Of a stretch of DNA of 51,771 nt, positions 8,199 to 16,635 are shown piece by piece. Made by a program: the position numbers and the translations under genes. The notes below the pieces were generated by a model. The model was not told the DNA's origin. It saw nothing but the letters and a program-made list of their open reading frames with translations, and did not search any database. The stretch's first letter is position 1; the number at the start of each line of letters is the position of its first letter. Where the stretch lies: the NCBI GenBank assembly GCA_001770415.1, contig MEQX01000022.1:29857-81627 (forward strand), read 5' to 3'. Origin of the DNA: Betaproteobacteria bacterium RIFCSPLOWO2_02_FULL_63_19 (GTDB lineage: Bacteria; Pseudomonadota; Gammaproteobacteria; Burkholderiales; SG8-39).

Positions 8199-10416
8199 TG
8201 GCGATCAGGCGCAGATACGCGCTCTCCGGTTTCGCCACGAGCTGGTCGTGGGTGCCGCGCTCCACGATCTTCCCGTGGTCGAGCACGATGATTTCGTCGC
8301 AGTCGCGGATCGTCGACAGCCGGTGCGAGACGACGATGCAGGTGCAGCCGCGCCGGCGGATGTTCTCGTCGATGAGCCGTTCGGTGGTCGCATCGAGCGC
8401 GCTGGTCGCCTCGTCCAGCACCAGCACGCGAGGATTCCCGCACAGCGCGCGCGCGATTTCGATCCGCTGACGCTGTCCGCCGCTCAGGTTACGCCCCTGC
8501 TCCTCGAGCACACCGTCGTATCCCCCGGCCCGCCCGAGGATCACGTCGTGTATGCACGCATCCTTCGCCGCCTGGACGACGTCTGCATCCGTGATGCTAT
8601 CGTCCCACAGCGTGAGATTGTCGCGAACCGTCCCCTCGAACAGCGCCACCTCCTGCTCCACCATGGCGACCGAGTTGGCAAATTCGTAACGGCCGTAGGC
8701 CTCGCGCGGCTGGCCGTCGAACAACACCTCGCCCTCCCAGGGCGCATACAGCCCCATCACGATCCTGGACAGCGTCGACTTGCCGCAGCCCGAGCGCCCG
8801 ACGATCGCCACGCGCTGACCCGGTCGCAAGCTCAGATCGAACCCGGTGACGAGCGCAGGATCGGTGCGGCTGTAACCGAACCGGATGCCGCGCAATTCAA
8901 CGAAGCCCTCGAGCTTGGCTCGGTTCGCCGACCCGGCGGCGCCCGCCTCCGGCAGGCCGCCCGAACGGTCCGTCCAGGAATCGGTCGGACAGCGCATCAC
9001 ATCGTCGAGGCGATTCATGTCGCCCTGAGCCTCCTGCAGGCGCGAACCGAGGTCGGCGAGCGCGGTCACGGGTCGGGTGAAGCTCGCAACCAGGCTCTGA
9101 AACGCGACCAGCATGCCGATCGAGAGCCTGCCGTCGATGACCAGTACGCCGCCCACACCCAGCACGACGGCGGCGTTCACGCCGGTGAGCAGGCCCGGCA
9201 GCGAGCCGAGCACGAGCGCCACCCGTGCCGCGTCCTGCTGGGCGTTGACGAAGATCGCCTGCTGGCCCGCGATGTGGTTGAAGAACGCCGCCTCGCCGCC
9301 GCTCGATTTCAGCGTCTCGATCATGCGCAGACCGTTCATCGACGTGCCGAGCAGCTTGCCCCCCGCAAGAGAGAGTTTCTCGCTCATCTCCCGCATGCGC
9401 CGCGCGATCGCCAGAAGCGCAACGAAGTTCGCGCCCACCACGGCGATGCTCACCAGCGTCAGCGTCACGTCGTAGAACAGCATCACGCAGGCGAAGAACA
9501 CGGCGGTCGCCGCGTTCAGCACCGCCTTGGCGAGATCCCCCGAGAGCAGCGTTGCGACCCGATCGTTCAGCGCGACGCGGGCACCGATCTCGCCGGCGGA
9601 ACGCTGCGTGTAGAACTCCGCCGGCAGGCGCAGCACGTGCCAGAAGAACTTGCTCGCCGACGACAGCGCGATGCGCGTCTGCGTGCGCAGCAGGTACCAG
9701 CCCTGCAACCACGTGAGGGCGGCGCGCAGCAGCGCCGTCACCACCATGCCGATCAACAGCGGCTTGAGCCAGCTCTGCAGGCCGGAAACGAAGAACTTGT
9801 CGATAAAGGTGCTGGAGAACACCGGGACCACCATGCCCGGGGCGACCAGCGCGAGGCCGACCAGCACGAGGTAGCTGACGGCCGCGTGCAGTCCGACGAA
9901 GCGGCGTTTGAGCGCTTCGACGACGCTTGGCTTCTGCCCGCCGGGGGCGAAGTCCCTGCCCGGCTCGATCACCAGCACGACTCCGGTAAACGACTGGTCG
10001 AATTCCGCGTCGGAGACGACGCGCGGGCCCGACGCCGGGTCGTTCAGGAAGACCTTGCCGCGGCCGAACCCCTCGACCACGAGGAAGTGGTTGAAATTCC
10101 AGAACACGATGCAGGGCAGCGGAAGGTTGCGCAGTTCCGCGGGCTCCTTCTTGTACCCCTTGCCGGTCATGCCGTAGCCGCGGGCCGCTTTCAGCACATT
10201 GCTCGCCTTGCTGCCGTCGCGGGACACGCCGCAGCGCAACCGCAGTTCCTCGAGCGGTACCCAGCGCTTGTAGTACCCGAGGATCATCGCGAGCGACGCG
10301 GCCCCGCACTCCAACGCCTCCATCTGCAGCACACTGGGCGTGCGCCGGCGCCGCGTCGCACGCGTCATCGCCGGTGCCTGGCGCTGTGTCGGGTTGCTCG
10401 GTTTCGCTCTCTCCAT
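8191..10416 (-). CDS. NHLM-type C39 peptidase/ABC transporter
   Basis: This 741-residue protein should cut the leader at GG and pump the core peptide out of the cytoplasm. The N-terminal C39 domain (about 28-150) has its catalytic set: Cys37 in QMEALECGAASLAMIL, His110 in FNHFLVVEG and Asp126 in NDPASG. The transmembrane domain spans about 175-450. The nucleotide-binding domain has Walker A GRSGCGKS (540-547), LSGGQ (644-648), Walker B LVLDE (665-669) and H-loop His698. All residues needed for cleavage and ATP hydrolysis are present. It lies 33 bp after the HlyD gene and overlaps the second ABC gene, so the two transporters are translationally coupled. The alternative start at Met17 would still keep the whole peptidase domain. 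Confidence 0.93.
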   Translation of the reverse strand: MERAKPSNPTQRQAPAMTRATRRRRTPSVLQMEALECGAASLAMILGYYKRWVPLEELRLRCGVSRDGSKASNVLKAARGYGMTGKGYKKEPAELRNLPLPCIVFWNFNHFLVVEGFGRGKVFLNDPASGPRVVSDAEFDQSFTGVVLVIEPGRDFAPGGQKPSVVEALKRRFVGLHAAVSYLVLVGLALVAPGMVVPVFSSTFIDKFFVSGLQSWLKPLLIGMVVTALLRAALTWLQGWYLLRTQTRIALSSASKFFWHVLRLPAEFYTQRSAGEIGARVALNDRVATLLSGDLAKAVLNAATAVFFACVMLFYDVTLTLVSIAVVGANFVALLAIARRMREMSEKLSLAGGKLLGTSMNGLRMIETLKSSGGEAAFFNHIAGQQAIFVNAQQDAARVALVLGSLPGLLTGVNAAVVLGVGGVLVIDGRLSIGMLVAFQSLVASFTRPVTALADLGSRLQEAQGDMNRLDDVMRCPTDSWTDRSGGLPEAGAAGSANRAKLEGFVELRGIRFGYSRTDPALVTGFDLSLRPGQRVAIVGRSGCGKSTLSRIVMGLYAPWEGEVLFDGQPREAYGRYEFANSVAMVEQEVALFEGTVRDNLTLWDDSITDADVVQAAKDACIHDVILGRAGGYDGVLEEQGRNLSGGQRQRIEIARALCGNPRVLVLDEATSALDATTERLIDENIRRRGCTCIVVSHRLSTIRDCDEIIVLDHGKIVERGTHDQLVAKPESAYLRLIANE

Positions 10417-10449
10417 CGGTCCTTGCGCGTGCGGGAGCAGGGGGATCCG

Positions 10450-11718
10450 TCAGTCGACTCCGAGCGCTTTCTTGAGCGCCGGTACCACCAGCGTGATCGG
10501 CCGTTGGCGTTCGACCACGATCTCCGCGCTGCACAGCGTGCCGCTGCGGATCTTGACCTGCGCGCCGCCGGCGGAGGACCACCGGTAACCGCTGTAATTG
10601 GGTTCGGGCAAAAGGGCCGCGCGGATCTCGATCGGCGGCGTCGCGCCCGCCAGATCGCGTACCAGCGGTTCGTTGTGCAGCAGCGCGTTCATGCTCTGCT
10701 GGGTCGAGGGATACTCGGACACGTAACTCACGCGTGCGACGAGAAAGCCGCTCTCCTCCCGTTTCACAGTGGACGGCGTCACCTCGGCCGTCATGCCGCG
10801 CTCGACACGCTTGCCGTCCGCCGCCGGAACGAACACCGCGGCCTCGAGCGGCGTATCCGCCGCGTCCGTGCGTTCCACGCTCACCACGGCCCCCCCTGTC
10901 TCAACCCGCATGCCGCGACCGGTCTTGACCTCGACGATGCGCCCGTCGAAAGCGCTGGTCACGACACTTACCCGCTTCTCGTTTGCGAGCAGGCTGTCGA
11001 GCGCGCGCCGCGCTTCGTTCACCTGCTCCCCGATCGCGGCCATTTCATTGCGGTTAGCTCGCTCGCCCTCGAGGCGCCGCAGCGACAGCTGCCGGATCTG
11101 GTTGCGCAGGTTCTCCGCTTCCAGGCGCGCAGCGGTCTGTTCCTGGCGCGTGGCGAGCAGCGTCTGGTTGGTCACCAGGCCCTGTTCGAGCAGCCTCGTC
11201 TGCGTCAGCACGCGGTCGGCGATGATGCGCTCGCGCTCGCCGGCGGCCTTCAGCTGGCTCTCGAGGTTCTGCCGTTGCTGCGCGAGCGCCTGGTCGTTCA
11301 AGGTCGTGCTCTGGGAGGAAAACGAGCGCACCATGCGCGCGCGCGCCCGCAGTTCCTCAAGCCGTGCACGCGCCTGGTCGATGCGATCATCGAGGTCCGG
11401 CTGGGCGATGCGGGCGATCCGCTGGCCGCGCCTCACCGTGTCGCCGACCGTCACGTCCAGTGCAATGATCCGCCCCGCCGCCGTGGCGACCACGTCGGCG
11501 AGACCCGTTGGGTTGATGAGAATGCACTTGCCGATGACCTTGGTGGGAACCGAGCCGAACCAGCCCCAGGCAATTGCCGCGGCAATCAGGATCGCGAGCG
11601 GCGCGAAGGCGAGCCAGGCCTGCGGTGTGATGACCCGCATCAGCGCATCGAGCTGCTCGGGCGAGGACAGGCGATCGAGGGCGACCTTGCGGAATATGCT
11701 CCTCGTTTCGGTGGTCAT
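10450..11718 (-). CDS. HlyD-type adaptor of the NHLM export system
   Basis: This is a 422-residue periplasmic adaptor. One membrane helix (about 33-55, AWLAFAPLAILIAAAIAWGW) follows a short cytoplasmic N-terminus. A biotinyl-lipoyl half (ATAAGRIIALDVTVGDTVRRG), a long coiled coil (about 110-245, rich in Glu, Arg and Gln), the second lipoyl half (VVTSAFDGRIVEVKTGRGM) and a beta-barrel region follow. It should bridge the inner-membrane ABC transporters and the TolC channel. The family corresponds to the NHLM secretion protein defined beside NHLP precursors. Its ATG shares one base with the TGA of the TolC gene (TGATG), which indicates coupled translation. Confidence 0.9.
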   Translation of the reverse strand: MTTETRSIFRKVALDRLSSPEQLDALMRVITPQAWLAFAPLAILIAAAIAWGWFGSVPTKVIGKCILINPTGLADVVATAAGRIIALDVTVGDTVRRGQRIARIAQPDLDDRIDQARARLEELRARARMVRSFSSQSTTLNDQALAQQRQNLESQLKAAGERERIIADRVLTQTRLLEQGLVTNQTLLATRQEQTAARLEAENLRNQIRQLSLRRLEGERANRNEMAAIGEQVNEARRALDSLLANEKRVSVVTSAFDGRIVEVKTGRGMRVETGGAVVSVERTDAADTPLEAAVFVPAADGKRVERGMTAEVTPSTVKREESGFLVARVSYVSEYPSTQQSMNALLHNEPLVRDLAGATPPIEIRAALLPEPNYSGYRWSSAGGAQVKIRSGTLCSAEIVVERQRPITLVVPALKKALGVD

Positions 11719-13304
11719 CAGGGTTGCTCCTCGTCGAAACGGGCGTCCATGAAATCCTCCGGCCGCACAACGTAGCCCTCGCCCTCGCGGCGCACGATCG
11801 CACCGATCTCGTAGCGCAAGCGCGCGATGGCGTTCGCGTACCCTTGGCGCAGCTGTACGTAGGCGAGCAGCGCGTTGCTCAGTCGGTCCTCGACGTTGAT
11901 CACGTCGATGAGGGTCGCCGTGCCGAGGCGCCGCTTGGTCTGTTCGTTATCGAGCGTCACGGCGTAGCGACGCACGGATTCGGCCCCTTGCTCCAGTTGC
12001 TCGGCGCTGCGCCGCAGCGCCTCGGCGAGCACGGGTACGTTGCTTCCCACCTCCGCCTCGAGGTCGCGCAGCCGGATCGAACTCGTGTCGAAAAACGCGG
12101 ATTGCGCGGTAAACACACCCCGCGCCGCCGCGTTCTCCCAAGGCCATTGCAGGCCGATGGTGGCGAGCGCCGAGGGGCCCGTCTGCGCGGAATTGAAGGC
12201 GGAATTGAAGTTGCCCGGTCCCGAACCCTGAACCAGACCGGAATAGGCAAGACTGAAATCCAGATCGAGCTGTGGCTTCAGGTTCTGGCGCGCCGCCGCC
12301 ACGCCGTAGCGCGCGGCTTGCTCGGTGTAGCGCGCTGCCTCGATGTCCGCGCGCATCGCAAGCGCGAAGCGGCGCAGTGCCTCGAGGCGGTCCGATACCC
12401 GCCGGGCGGCCGGCGATACGCCGGGGAAGTCGTCCACGGGCCGCGCCAGCCTCGCCGCCTGCGCCGACTCGAGGCCCAGCACGCGCGCGAGGGCGAGCCG
12501 CGATTCGACATAAGACTGCTCGGTGGCGATGCGAGCGCTTCTTTTCTCGGCCAGGTTCGCGAGTACGAGGTTGAGTTCCGCCGCCGGGATCTGGTCTGCG
12601 GCGATGAGCTTGCGTGTTTCCTCGACAAGCGCCGTTACGCGCGCCTCGCTCGTGCGGATGATGTCCACGCGCCGGGCCTTCGCGGCGTAATCCCAGTAGG
12701 CGAGCGCTGCGGAAAGAATCGCCTTCGCATTGGCGGACAACAACTCTGCTTGGGCCGCGGCGAGCCGCGCCTCGGCCGCATCCAGCACGGCGCCGGCGAC
12801 ATCGCGGCCCGCATTGCGCAGCAGCGGCACCCGCAGTGTGAAGGCGAGCCGCCCGACAGTCTGGCGCGGCACGCTTTGCAGCCAAAGCAGCCGGTCGGCG
12901 GCCGAGCTCACGCTGAATACGCTGCCCAAAGCAATGCCGCTTTTGAGCGTGCGATCCACGCCGACGCGATAGCTGGTCATGTCGGTCAGCTGTTCGTGCA
13001 CGGTCGTGATGCCGGCGGCGTCGAGGGCGCTCTGTTCGTCGATCCGCAACGGCCGGTATTCCCGGTCCCGGGTGGCCGAGGCGCTCAGCACCGGGTCGAA
13101 CGCGCCCTGCGCCTGCAGCACCAGTCCACGGTTCACCTCGACCTGCCGCTGCTGCACCCGCGTGTCGGGGTTCTGCGCGAGCGTCTGGCGCAGCGTGGCT
13201 TCAAGCGTCAGCCCATGCGCCTCCGGCTGCCCGCGCGCCGTTCCCGCGACAGCCGTTGCAAGCGCGACGGCGCACAAACCTGCGCTGATGAACGGCGCCC
13301 TCAC
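11718..13304 (-). CDS. TolC-like outer-membrane efflux channel
   Basis: This 528-residue protein has a signal peptide (ISAGLCAVALATAVAGTARG, processing probably near residue 25) and two outer-membrane-efflux repeats. Each repeat carries long Ala- and Glu-rich helices (DAAEARLAAAQAELLSANAK; ARYTEQAARYGVAAARQNLK). It forms the trimeric outer-membrane duct of a tripartite exporter. Its presence makes the NHLM island self-sufficient for secretion to the medium in a Gram-negative cell. It is 6 bp downstream of the cyclic-nucleotide-like gene and overlaps hlyD by 1 bp. Confidence 0.9.
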   Translation of the reverse strand: MRAPFISAGLCAVALATAVAGTARGQPEAHGLTLEATLRQTLAQNPDTRVQQRQVEVNRGLVLQAQGAFDPVLSASATRDREYRPLRIDEQSALDAAGITTVHEQLTDMTSYRVGVDRTLKSGIALGSVFSVSSAADRLLWLQSVPRQTVGRLAFTLRVPLLRNAGRDVAGAVLDAAEARLAAAQAELLSANAKAILSAALAYWDYAAKARRVDIIRTSEARVTALVEETRKLIAADQIPAAELNLVLANLAEKRSARIATEQSYVESRLALARVLGLESAQAARLARPVDDFPGVSPAARRVSDRLEALRRFALAMRADIEAARYTEQAARYGVAAARQNLKPQLDLDFSLAYSGLVQGSGPGNFNSAFNSAQTGPSALATIGLQWPWENAAARGVFTAQSAFFDTSSIRLRDLEAEVGSNVPVLAEALRRSAEQLEQGAESVRRYAVTLDNEQTKRRLGTATLIDVINVEDRLSNALLAYVQLRQGYANAIARLRYEIGAIVRREGEGYVVRPEDFMDARFDEEQP

Positions 13305-13310
13305 CAGCGG

Positions 13311-13847
13311 CTAGCCCGCGAGCTTCTTCAACATGCGCTCGAAGCGCGCGCCCGCCAGGTGCAACTTGTCAAGCACCTCGATGTCGAGTTCGTCCTCGTC
13401 CATGCTCTCGGCGTTCGGATCCTCATCCTCGGCACCGTAGCCGAACCTGTTGATGGTGCCGCGCATACGATCGGTGAGGAAGATGCCGAGCGCGCGGTAG
13501 AAACGCGCAGCGAAGGCAACATCCTCCTCCAGCTTGGCGCTCAATGTCGCCTTGGGCACGTCGAGCAGCACGCAGTCCTGCTCGGCAACGACCGAGACGA
13601 CCGTCGGGCTCGAATCGAGCAGCGACATCTCGCCTAGAATATCGCCGCTCGCCACGCGCGCGATCCGCATGCCCTTGGATGTCACGACGGACATTGCGCC
13701 ATCGAGGATGATGTACATCGATTCCGGCCGGGTGCCGTGCCGAATGAGCGTTTCACCCCTGGCGATCTTCCCGCGCGAGCCGTGATCGGCGAGCCAGTCA
13801 ACGTCCGAATCGGTCAGTTGACCGAGAATGAAGAGCACCTTACGCAT
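13311..13847 (-). CDS. Cyclic-nucleotide-binding-domain protein, first gene of the NHLM operon
   Basis: This 178-residue protein is mostly one cNMP-binding-like beta-roll (about residues 12-130: GKIARGETLIRHG, YIILDGAMSVV, SGDILGEMSLLD), followed by an acidic tail (EDEDPNAESMDEDELDIE). There is no DNA-binding helix-turn-helix, so it is not a CRP-type regulator. The phosphate-binding cassette reads GEMSLLDSSPTVVSVV. The arginine that normally contacts the cyclic phosphate after the proline is replaced by Thr/Val, so nucleotide binding is doubtful. It may act as a protein-protein regulator of the exporter. A GGGGGAAGG purine tract precedes the ATG. It heads the operon running towards 5283. Confidence 0.85.
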   Translation of the reverse strand: MRKVLFILGQLTDSDVDWLADHGSRGKIARGETLIRHGTRPESMYIILDGAMSVVTSKGMRIARVASGDILGEMSLLDSSPTVVSVVAEQDCVLLDVPKATLSAKLEEDVAFAARFYRALGIFLTDRMRGTINRFGYGAEDEDPNAESMDEDELDIEVLDKLHLAGARFERMLKKLAG

Positions 13848-14237
13848 CTGCCTTCCCCCGGAAATCGAAAAGTGTCAGAAGTTGGCCGCAGGTGAAATTT
13901 AGCCTGAAATGGCCGTGCCGTGGGGAATTCGTGCATGCATCCGTTCGATGCTGCGCCGATATTCCACATCGATGATCGAAACGCGCGGCACCGCGCGGCC
14001 ACGCCGCTCGCACTTGAAAACTCAACTCGCTTGATCTTCGCCTAGGCGATTTGCGCGCGGTGTGATGATGAATATCATCGGGACCATGCCCTCCACCAGG
14101 ACGCCCCGATAACGCGCTCGAGGTGATCATCGTTTTGCTCGCGACTTTCGCTGACGATCGTTTGCGGGTACATTCCCGCTCGCATCGAGCACCAAGCGCG
14201 CGACGCAGGCCGGTATTCGGCAAGCGCCACATTTCAT
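13848..14237. other. 390 bp region upstream of the NHLM operon
   Basis: No gene is recognised. It should hold the promoter of the minus-strand NHLM operon, but I find no convincing -35/-10 pair. A short imperfect dyad (gatgatgaatatcatc, about 14066-14081) is the only structure noted. Confidence 0.4.
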
Positions 14238-14325
14238 TGGCGGAAGGTGAGGGATTCGAACCCTCGAGGGGTTGCCCCCTGCCGGTTTTCAAGACCGGTG
14301 CCTTAAACCGCTCGGCCAACCTTCC
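14238..14325 (-). tRNA. tRNA-Ser(TGA)
   Basis: The minus strand folds as a class II tRNA: GGAAGG acceptor start, anticodon stem CCGGT/ACCGG around CTTGAAA (anticodon TGA, reading UCN), a long GC-rich variable arm, the T-arm GGGTTCGAATCCC, and an encoded CCA at 14238-14240. A perfect TATAAT lies upstream on the same strand (complement of 14400-14405) and could be its -10 element, but no good -35 is seen. Confidence 0.95.
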
Positions 14326-14394
14326 GCAATGCCTGGGAATGTGCGCCGGACGCCCCCCCACAAAGCCCGCACAAGCGCCTAAGTTATTGTGGCA

Positions 14395-14421
14395 CTTGAA
14401 TTATATCATCGGCACCCCCAT
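14395..14421 (+). promoter_or_regulatory. Sigma-32-like heat-shock promoter upstream of the BI-1 gene
   Basis: CTTGAA (14395-14400) and CCCCAT (14416-14421) are separated by 15 bp, which matches the RpoH consensus CTTGAA-N13-16-CCCCAT. The start site would fall about 110 bp before the ATG. A second CTTGAAA at 14468-14474 in the same 10 bp context (ggcacttgaa) has a poorer downstream element. Confidence 0.5.
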
Positions 14422-14538
14422 ACTAGACGCGTCCGGTTCGCGGTAGTCAGGGGTCTCACTTTAGGCACTTGAAACTAAACCGCACCTGCCCTACTCTAAT
14501 CGGCACAGTAGGTCATCTATTTACTTGGAGGTTATTTG

Positions 14539-15243
14539 ATGCGACCCGAATTGCAACCGATTCAGACCCAGGCCCCTTACGGCGCGCAGGAAGCGTCGCT
14601 ACGGCAAAACCGGGTACTGAGAAATACCTACTGGCTGCTCGCGGTTTCGCTGATCCCAACGGCGATCGGCGCGGTGATCGGTACGAATATGAACCTCGGG
14701 TTCCTGCGCGCGAGCCCGATGATCTCGTTCTTCGTCATCCTCGCCGTGTTCTACGGCTGGATTTTCGCGATCGAGAAGAACCGCAACAGTTCCCTGGGCG
14801 TGTTGCTGCTCCTCGGCTTCACGCTGTTCCTCGGCCTGCTGCTGGGACCGCTGTTCCAGAGGGTTCTCGGCTTCCGCAACGGCACCGAACTGGTGATGCT
14901 CGCGGCCGGCGGAACGGCGGCGGTGTTCTTCATCATGGCCGGCATCGCCACGACGACCAAGCGCAACCTGACGGGTCTCGGCAATTTCCTCACCGTCGGC
15001 GCGATCGTCATCATGCTCGCGGTGGTCGCCAACGTGTTCTTCGCCAGCCCGGTACTGCATCTGGCACTGCTGGCGGGATTCGTGTTGTTCTCGTCGATGC
15101 TCATTCTGTTCCAGATCAATGCGGTCGTGCGCGGCGGCGAAACGAATTACATTTCGGCGACGCTGACGCTCTATATCGCGATCTACAACCTGTTCTCGGC
15201 CCTGCTGCAACTGCTGGGGATTTTCGGCGGTAGCCGCGAGTAG
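14539..15243 (+). CDS. Bax inhibitor-1/YccA family membrane protein
   Basis: The 234-residue protein has a soluble N-terminal stretch of about 30 residues and seven hydrophobic segments between about residues 32 and 230, in the usual BI-1 arrangement (for example MISFFVILAVFYGWIFAIEK and ISATLTLYIAIYNLFSALLQ). E. coli YccA of this family interacts with the FtsH protease in the inner membrane. Other members act as pH-sensitive calcium leak channels. The start was placed at the ATG at 14539 because TTGGAGGTTA lies 6 nt before it; the TTG immediately upstream is too close. The upstream sigma-32-like promoter and the membrane quality-control link agree with each other. A terminator follows at 15262. 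Confidence 0.9.
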   Translation: MRPELQPIQTQAPYGAQEASLRQNRVLRNTYWLLAVSLIPTAIGAVIGTNMNLGFLRASPMISFFVILAVFYGWIFAIEKNRNSSLGVLLLLGFTLFLGLLLGPLFQRVLGFRNGTELVMLAAGGTAAVFFIMAGIATTTKRNLTGLGNFLTVGAIVIMLAVVANVFFASPVLHLALLAGFVLFSSMLILFQINAVVRGGETNYISATLTLYIAIYNLFSALLQLLGIFGGSRE

Positions 15244-15261
15244 GCTATCGGACGACCGGAA

Positions 15262-15289
15262 AGGGCGGCTGAGGCCGCCCTGTTTTGTT
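15262..15289 (+). terminator. Rho-independent terminator after the BI-1 gene
   Basis: The 8 bp GC-rich stem agggcggc (15262-15269)/gccgccct (15274-15281) has loop TGAG and is followed by GTTTTGTT. It lies between convergent genes and ends the plus-strand transcript. Confidence 0.75.
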
Positions 15290-15306
15290 CCGGCCCTGTG
15301 CTCGCC

Positions 15307-16635
15307 TCAGTCCCGTTCAAACAAGGCCAGCGATTCGACGTGCGAGGTGTGTGCGAACATGTTGACGATTCCCGCCGCACGCAGCGCATAACCCTGGGCA
15401 TTGACCATCAGACCGGCGTCGCGTGCGAGCGTCGCCGGATCGCACGACACATATACGATCCGGCGCGGCCGGGTCCTCGAGAATGTCTTCACCGCTTCGA
15501 TCGCGCCCTCCCGCGGCGGATCGACCAGCACCTTGTCGAGGGGACGCAGCGTCGCGCAGATCTTCGGATCGGCTAGATCGGCGACTTCGAAGCGGCATTC
15601 CCGCCCCAGCCCGTTGGCTTCGGCGTTTTCACGCGCGCGCGCCACCATCCGGTCGCTGCCTTCGTAGCCGGTGACCAGTGCGCCGCTGCGCGCGATCGGC
15701 AGCGTGAAGTTGCCCAGACCGCAGAAATAATCTCCCACGCGCTCGCCAGGCCGGGGATCGAGCAGCGCCAGTGCGCGCCGCACCAGGATCCGATTCACGA
15801 CACTGTTGACCTGCGTGAAGTCCGTCGGCGAAAACGCGATATGAAGGCCGAATTCGGGAAGCGAGTAGTAAAGCGGCGGCATCGCCTCGGGCCAGAACGG
15901 CATCACCGATTCCGGACCTTTGGATTGAAGCCAAAGGTGCACGCCGGCGTCTTCGGCGAACTCCCGCAGCACCGATTCGTCCGCCGCCGTGAGCGGCGAA
16001 AGAATACGCAGCACCAACACGGTGACTTCGTCTGCTACCACGACTTCGACCTGCGGCAAGCGGTCGCAAATTGAAAGCCGCGCGATGAACCGACGCAAGC
16101 TGGGAATGAGCACCGACACCGCCTCGGGCAGGACTTCGCAACTGCTCATATCGGCAACGTAGGTCGACTTGCGCTCGCGAAAGCCGACCAGCACGCCTCC
16201 CTTGCCCGGCACATTGCGGGCCGACAGGCGCGCGCGGTTTCGATAGCGCCAGTGCAGCCCGTGAACCGGCGCGAGCATGGTTTCGGCACGCACGCGGCCG
16301 ATATGCCAGAGCGCGTCTTCGAGCACCCGCTGCTTGGCGGCGACCTGGGCCGTTTCATCGAAGTGCTGCAGCGAACAGCCGCCGCAGACGCCGAAGTACC
16401 GACAACGCGGTTCGACGCGCGACGCGCTCGGCTTGATCACCTTCACGGCCTGCGCAAGTTCGTAGTTCCGTTTGCCGCGAAAGAGTGCGTACTCGACCAC
16501 TTCCCCGGGCAGAGCACCGTCGATAAATACCGCCTTGCCGTCAACGCGCGCGACGCCCCTTCCGTCCCGGTCAAGGGATTCGACGCAGGCCGTTGCGCTA
16601 GGTGCGGGCGCCGGGCGGTTCAGAGGGGCTTCCAT
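15307..16635 (-). CDS. rlmD: 23S rRNA (uracil-5)-methyltransferase RlmD (RumA)
   Basis: This enzyme uses S-adenosylmethionine to make m5U at position 1939 (E. coli numbering) of 23S rRNA. The 442-residue protein starts MEAPLNRPAPAPSATACVESLDRDG. It has an N-terminal TRAM-like segment (GRGVARVDGKAVFIDGALPGEVVEY) and then an iron-sulfur motif C-x5-C-x2-C (CRYFGVCGGC). The methyltransferase domain contains GDYFCGLGNFTLPIA for SAM binding, LVDPPREGA, and the nucleophilic Cys in YVSCDPATLARD. The length fits E. coli RumA (about 433). The start at 16635 overlaps the end of the upstream exonuclease gene by 16 bp. The frame is open further upstream but that extension lacks family features. It is the last gene of the long minus-strand run. 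Confidence 0.93.
   Translation of the reverse strand: MEAPLNRPAPAPSATACVESLDRDGRGVARVDGKAVFIDGALPGEVVEYALFRGKRNYELAQAVKVIKPSASRVEPRCRYFGVCGGCSLQHFDETAQVAAKQRVLEDALWHIGRVRAETMLAPVHGLHWRYRNRARLSARNVPGKGGVLVGFRERKSTYVADMSSCEVLPEAVSVLIPSLRRFIARLSICDRLPQVEVVVADEVTVLVLRILSPLTAADESVLREFAEDAGVHLWLQSKGPESVMPFWPEAMPPLYYSLPEFGLHIAFSPTDFTQVNSVVNRILVRRALALLDPRPGERVGDYFCGLGNFTLPIARSGALVTGYEGSDRMVARARENAEANGLGRECRFEVADLADPKICATLRPLDKVLVDPPREGAIEAVKTFSRTRPRRIVYVSCDPATLARDAGLMVNAQGYALRAAGIVNMFAHTSHVESLALFERD

Noticed and set aside
8038-11775. A 1245-codon plus-strand open frame opposite the ABC and HlyD genes
   Set aside because: It is antisense to genes with complete catalytic motifs and is low-complexity Arg/His/Ala/Gln-rich, as expected from the complement of GC-rich coding sequence. 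There are several others of this kind (for example 17381-19684 and 43847-47185).
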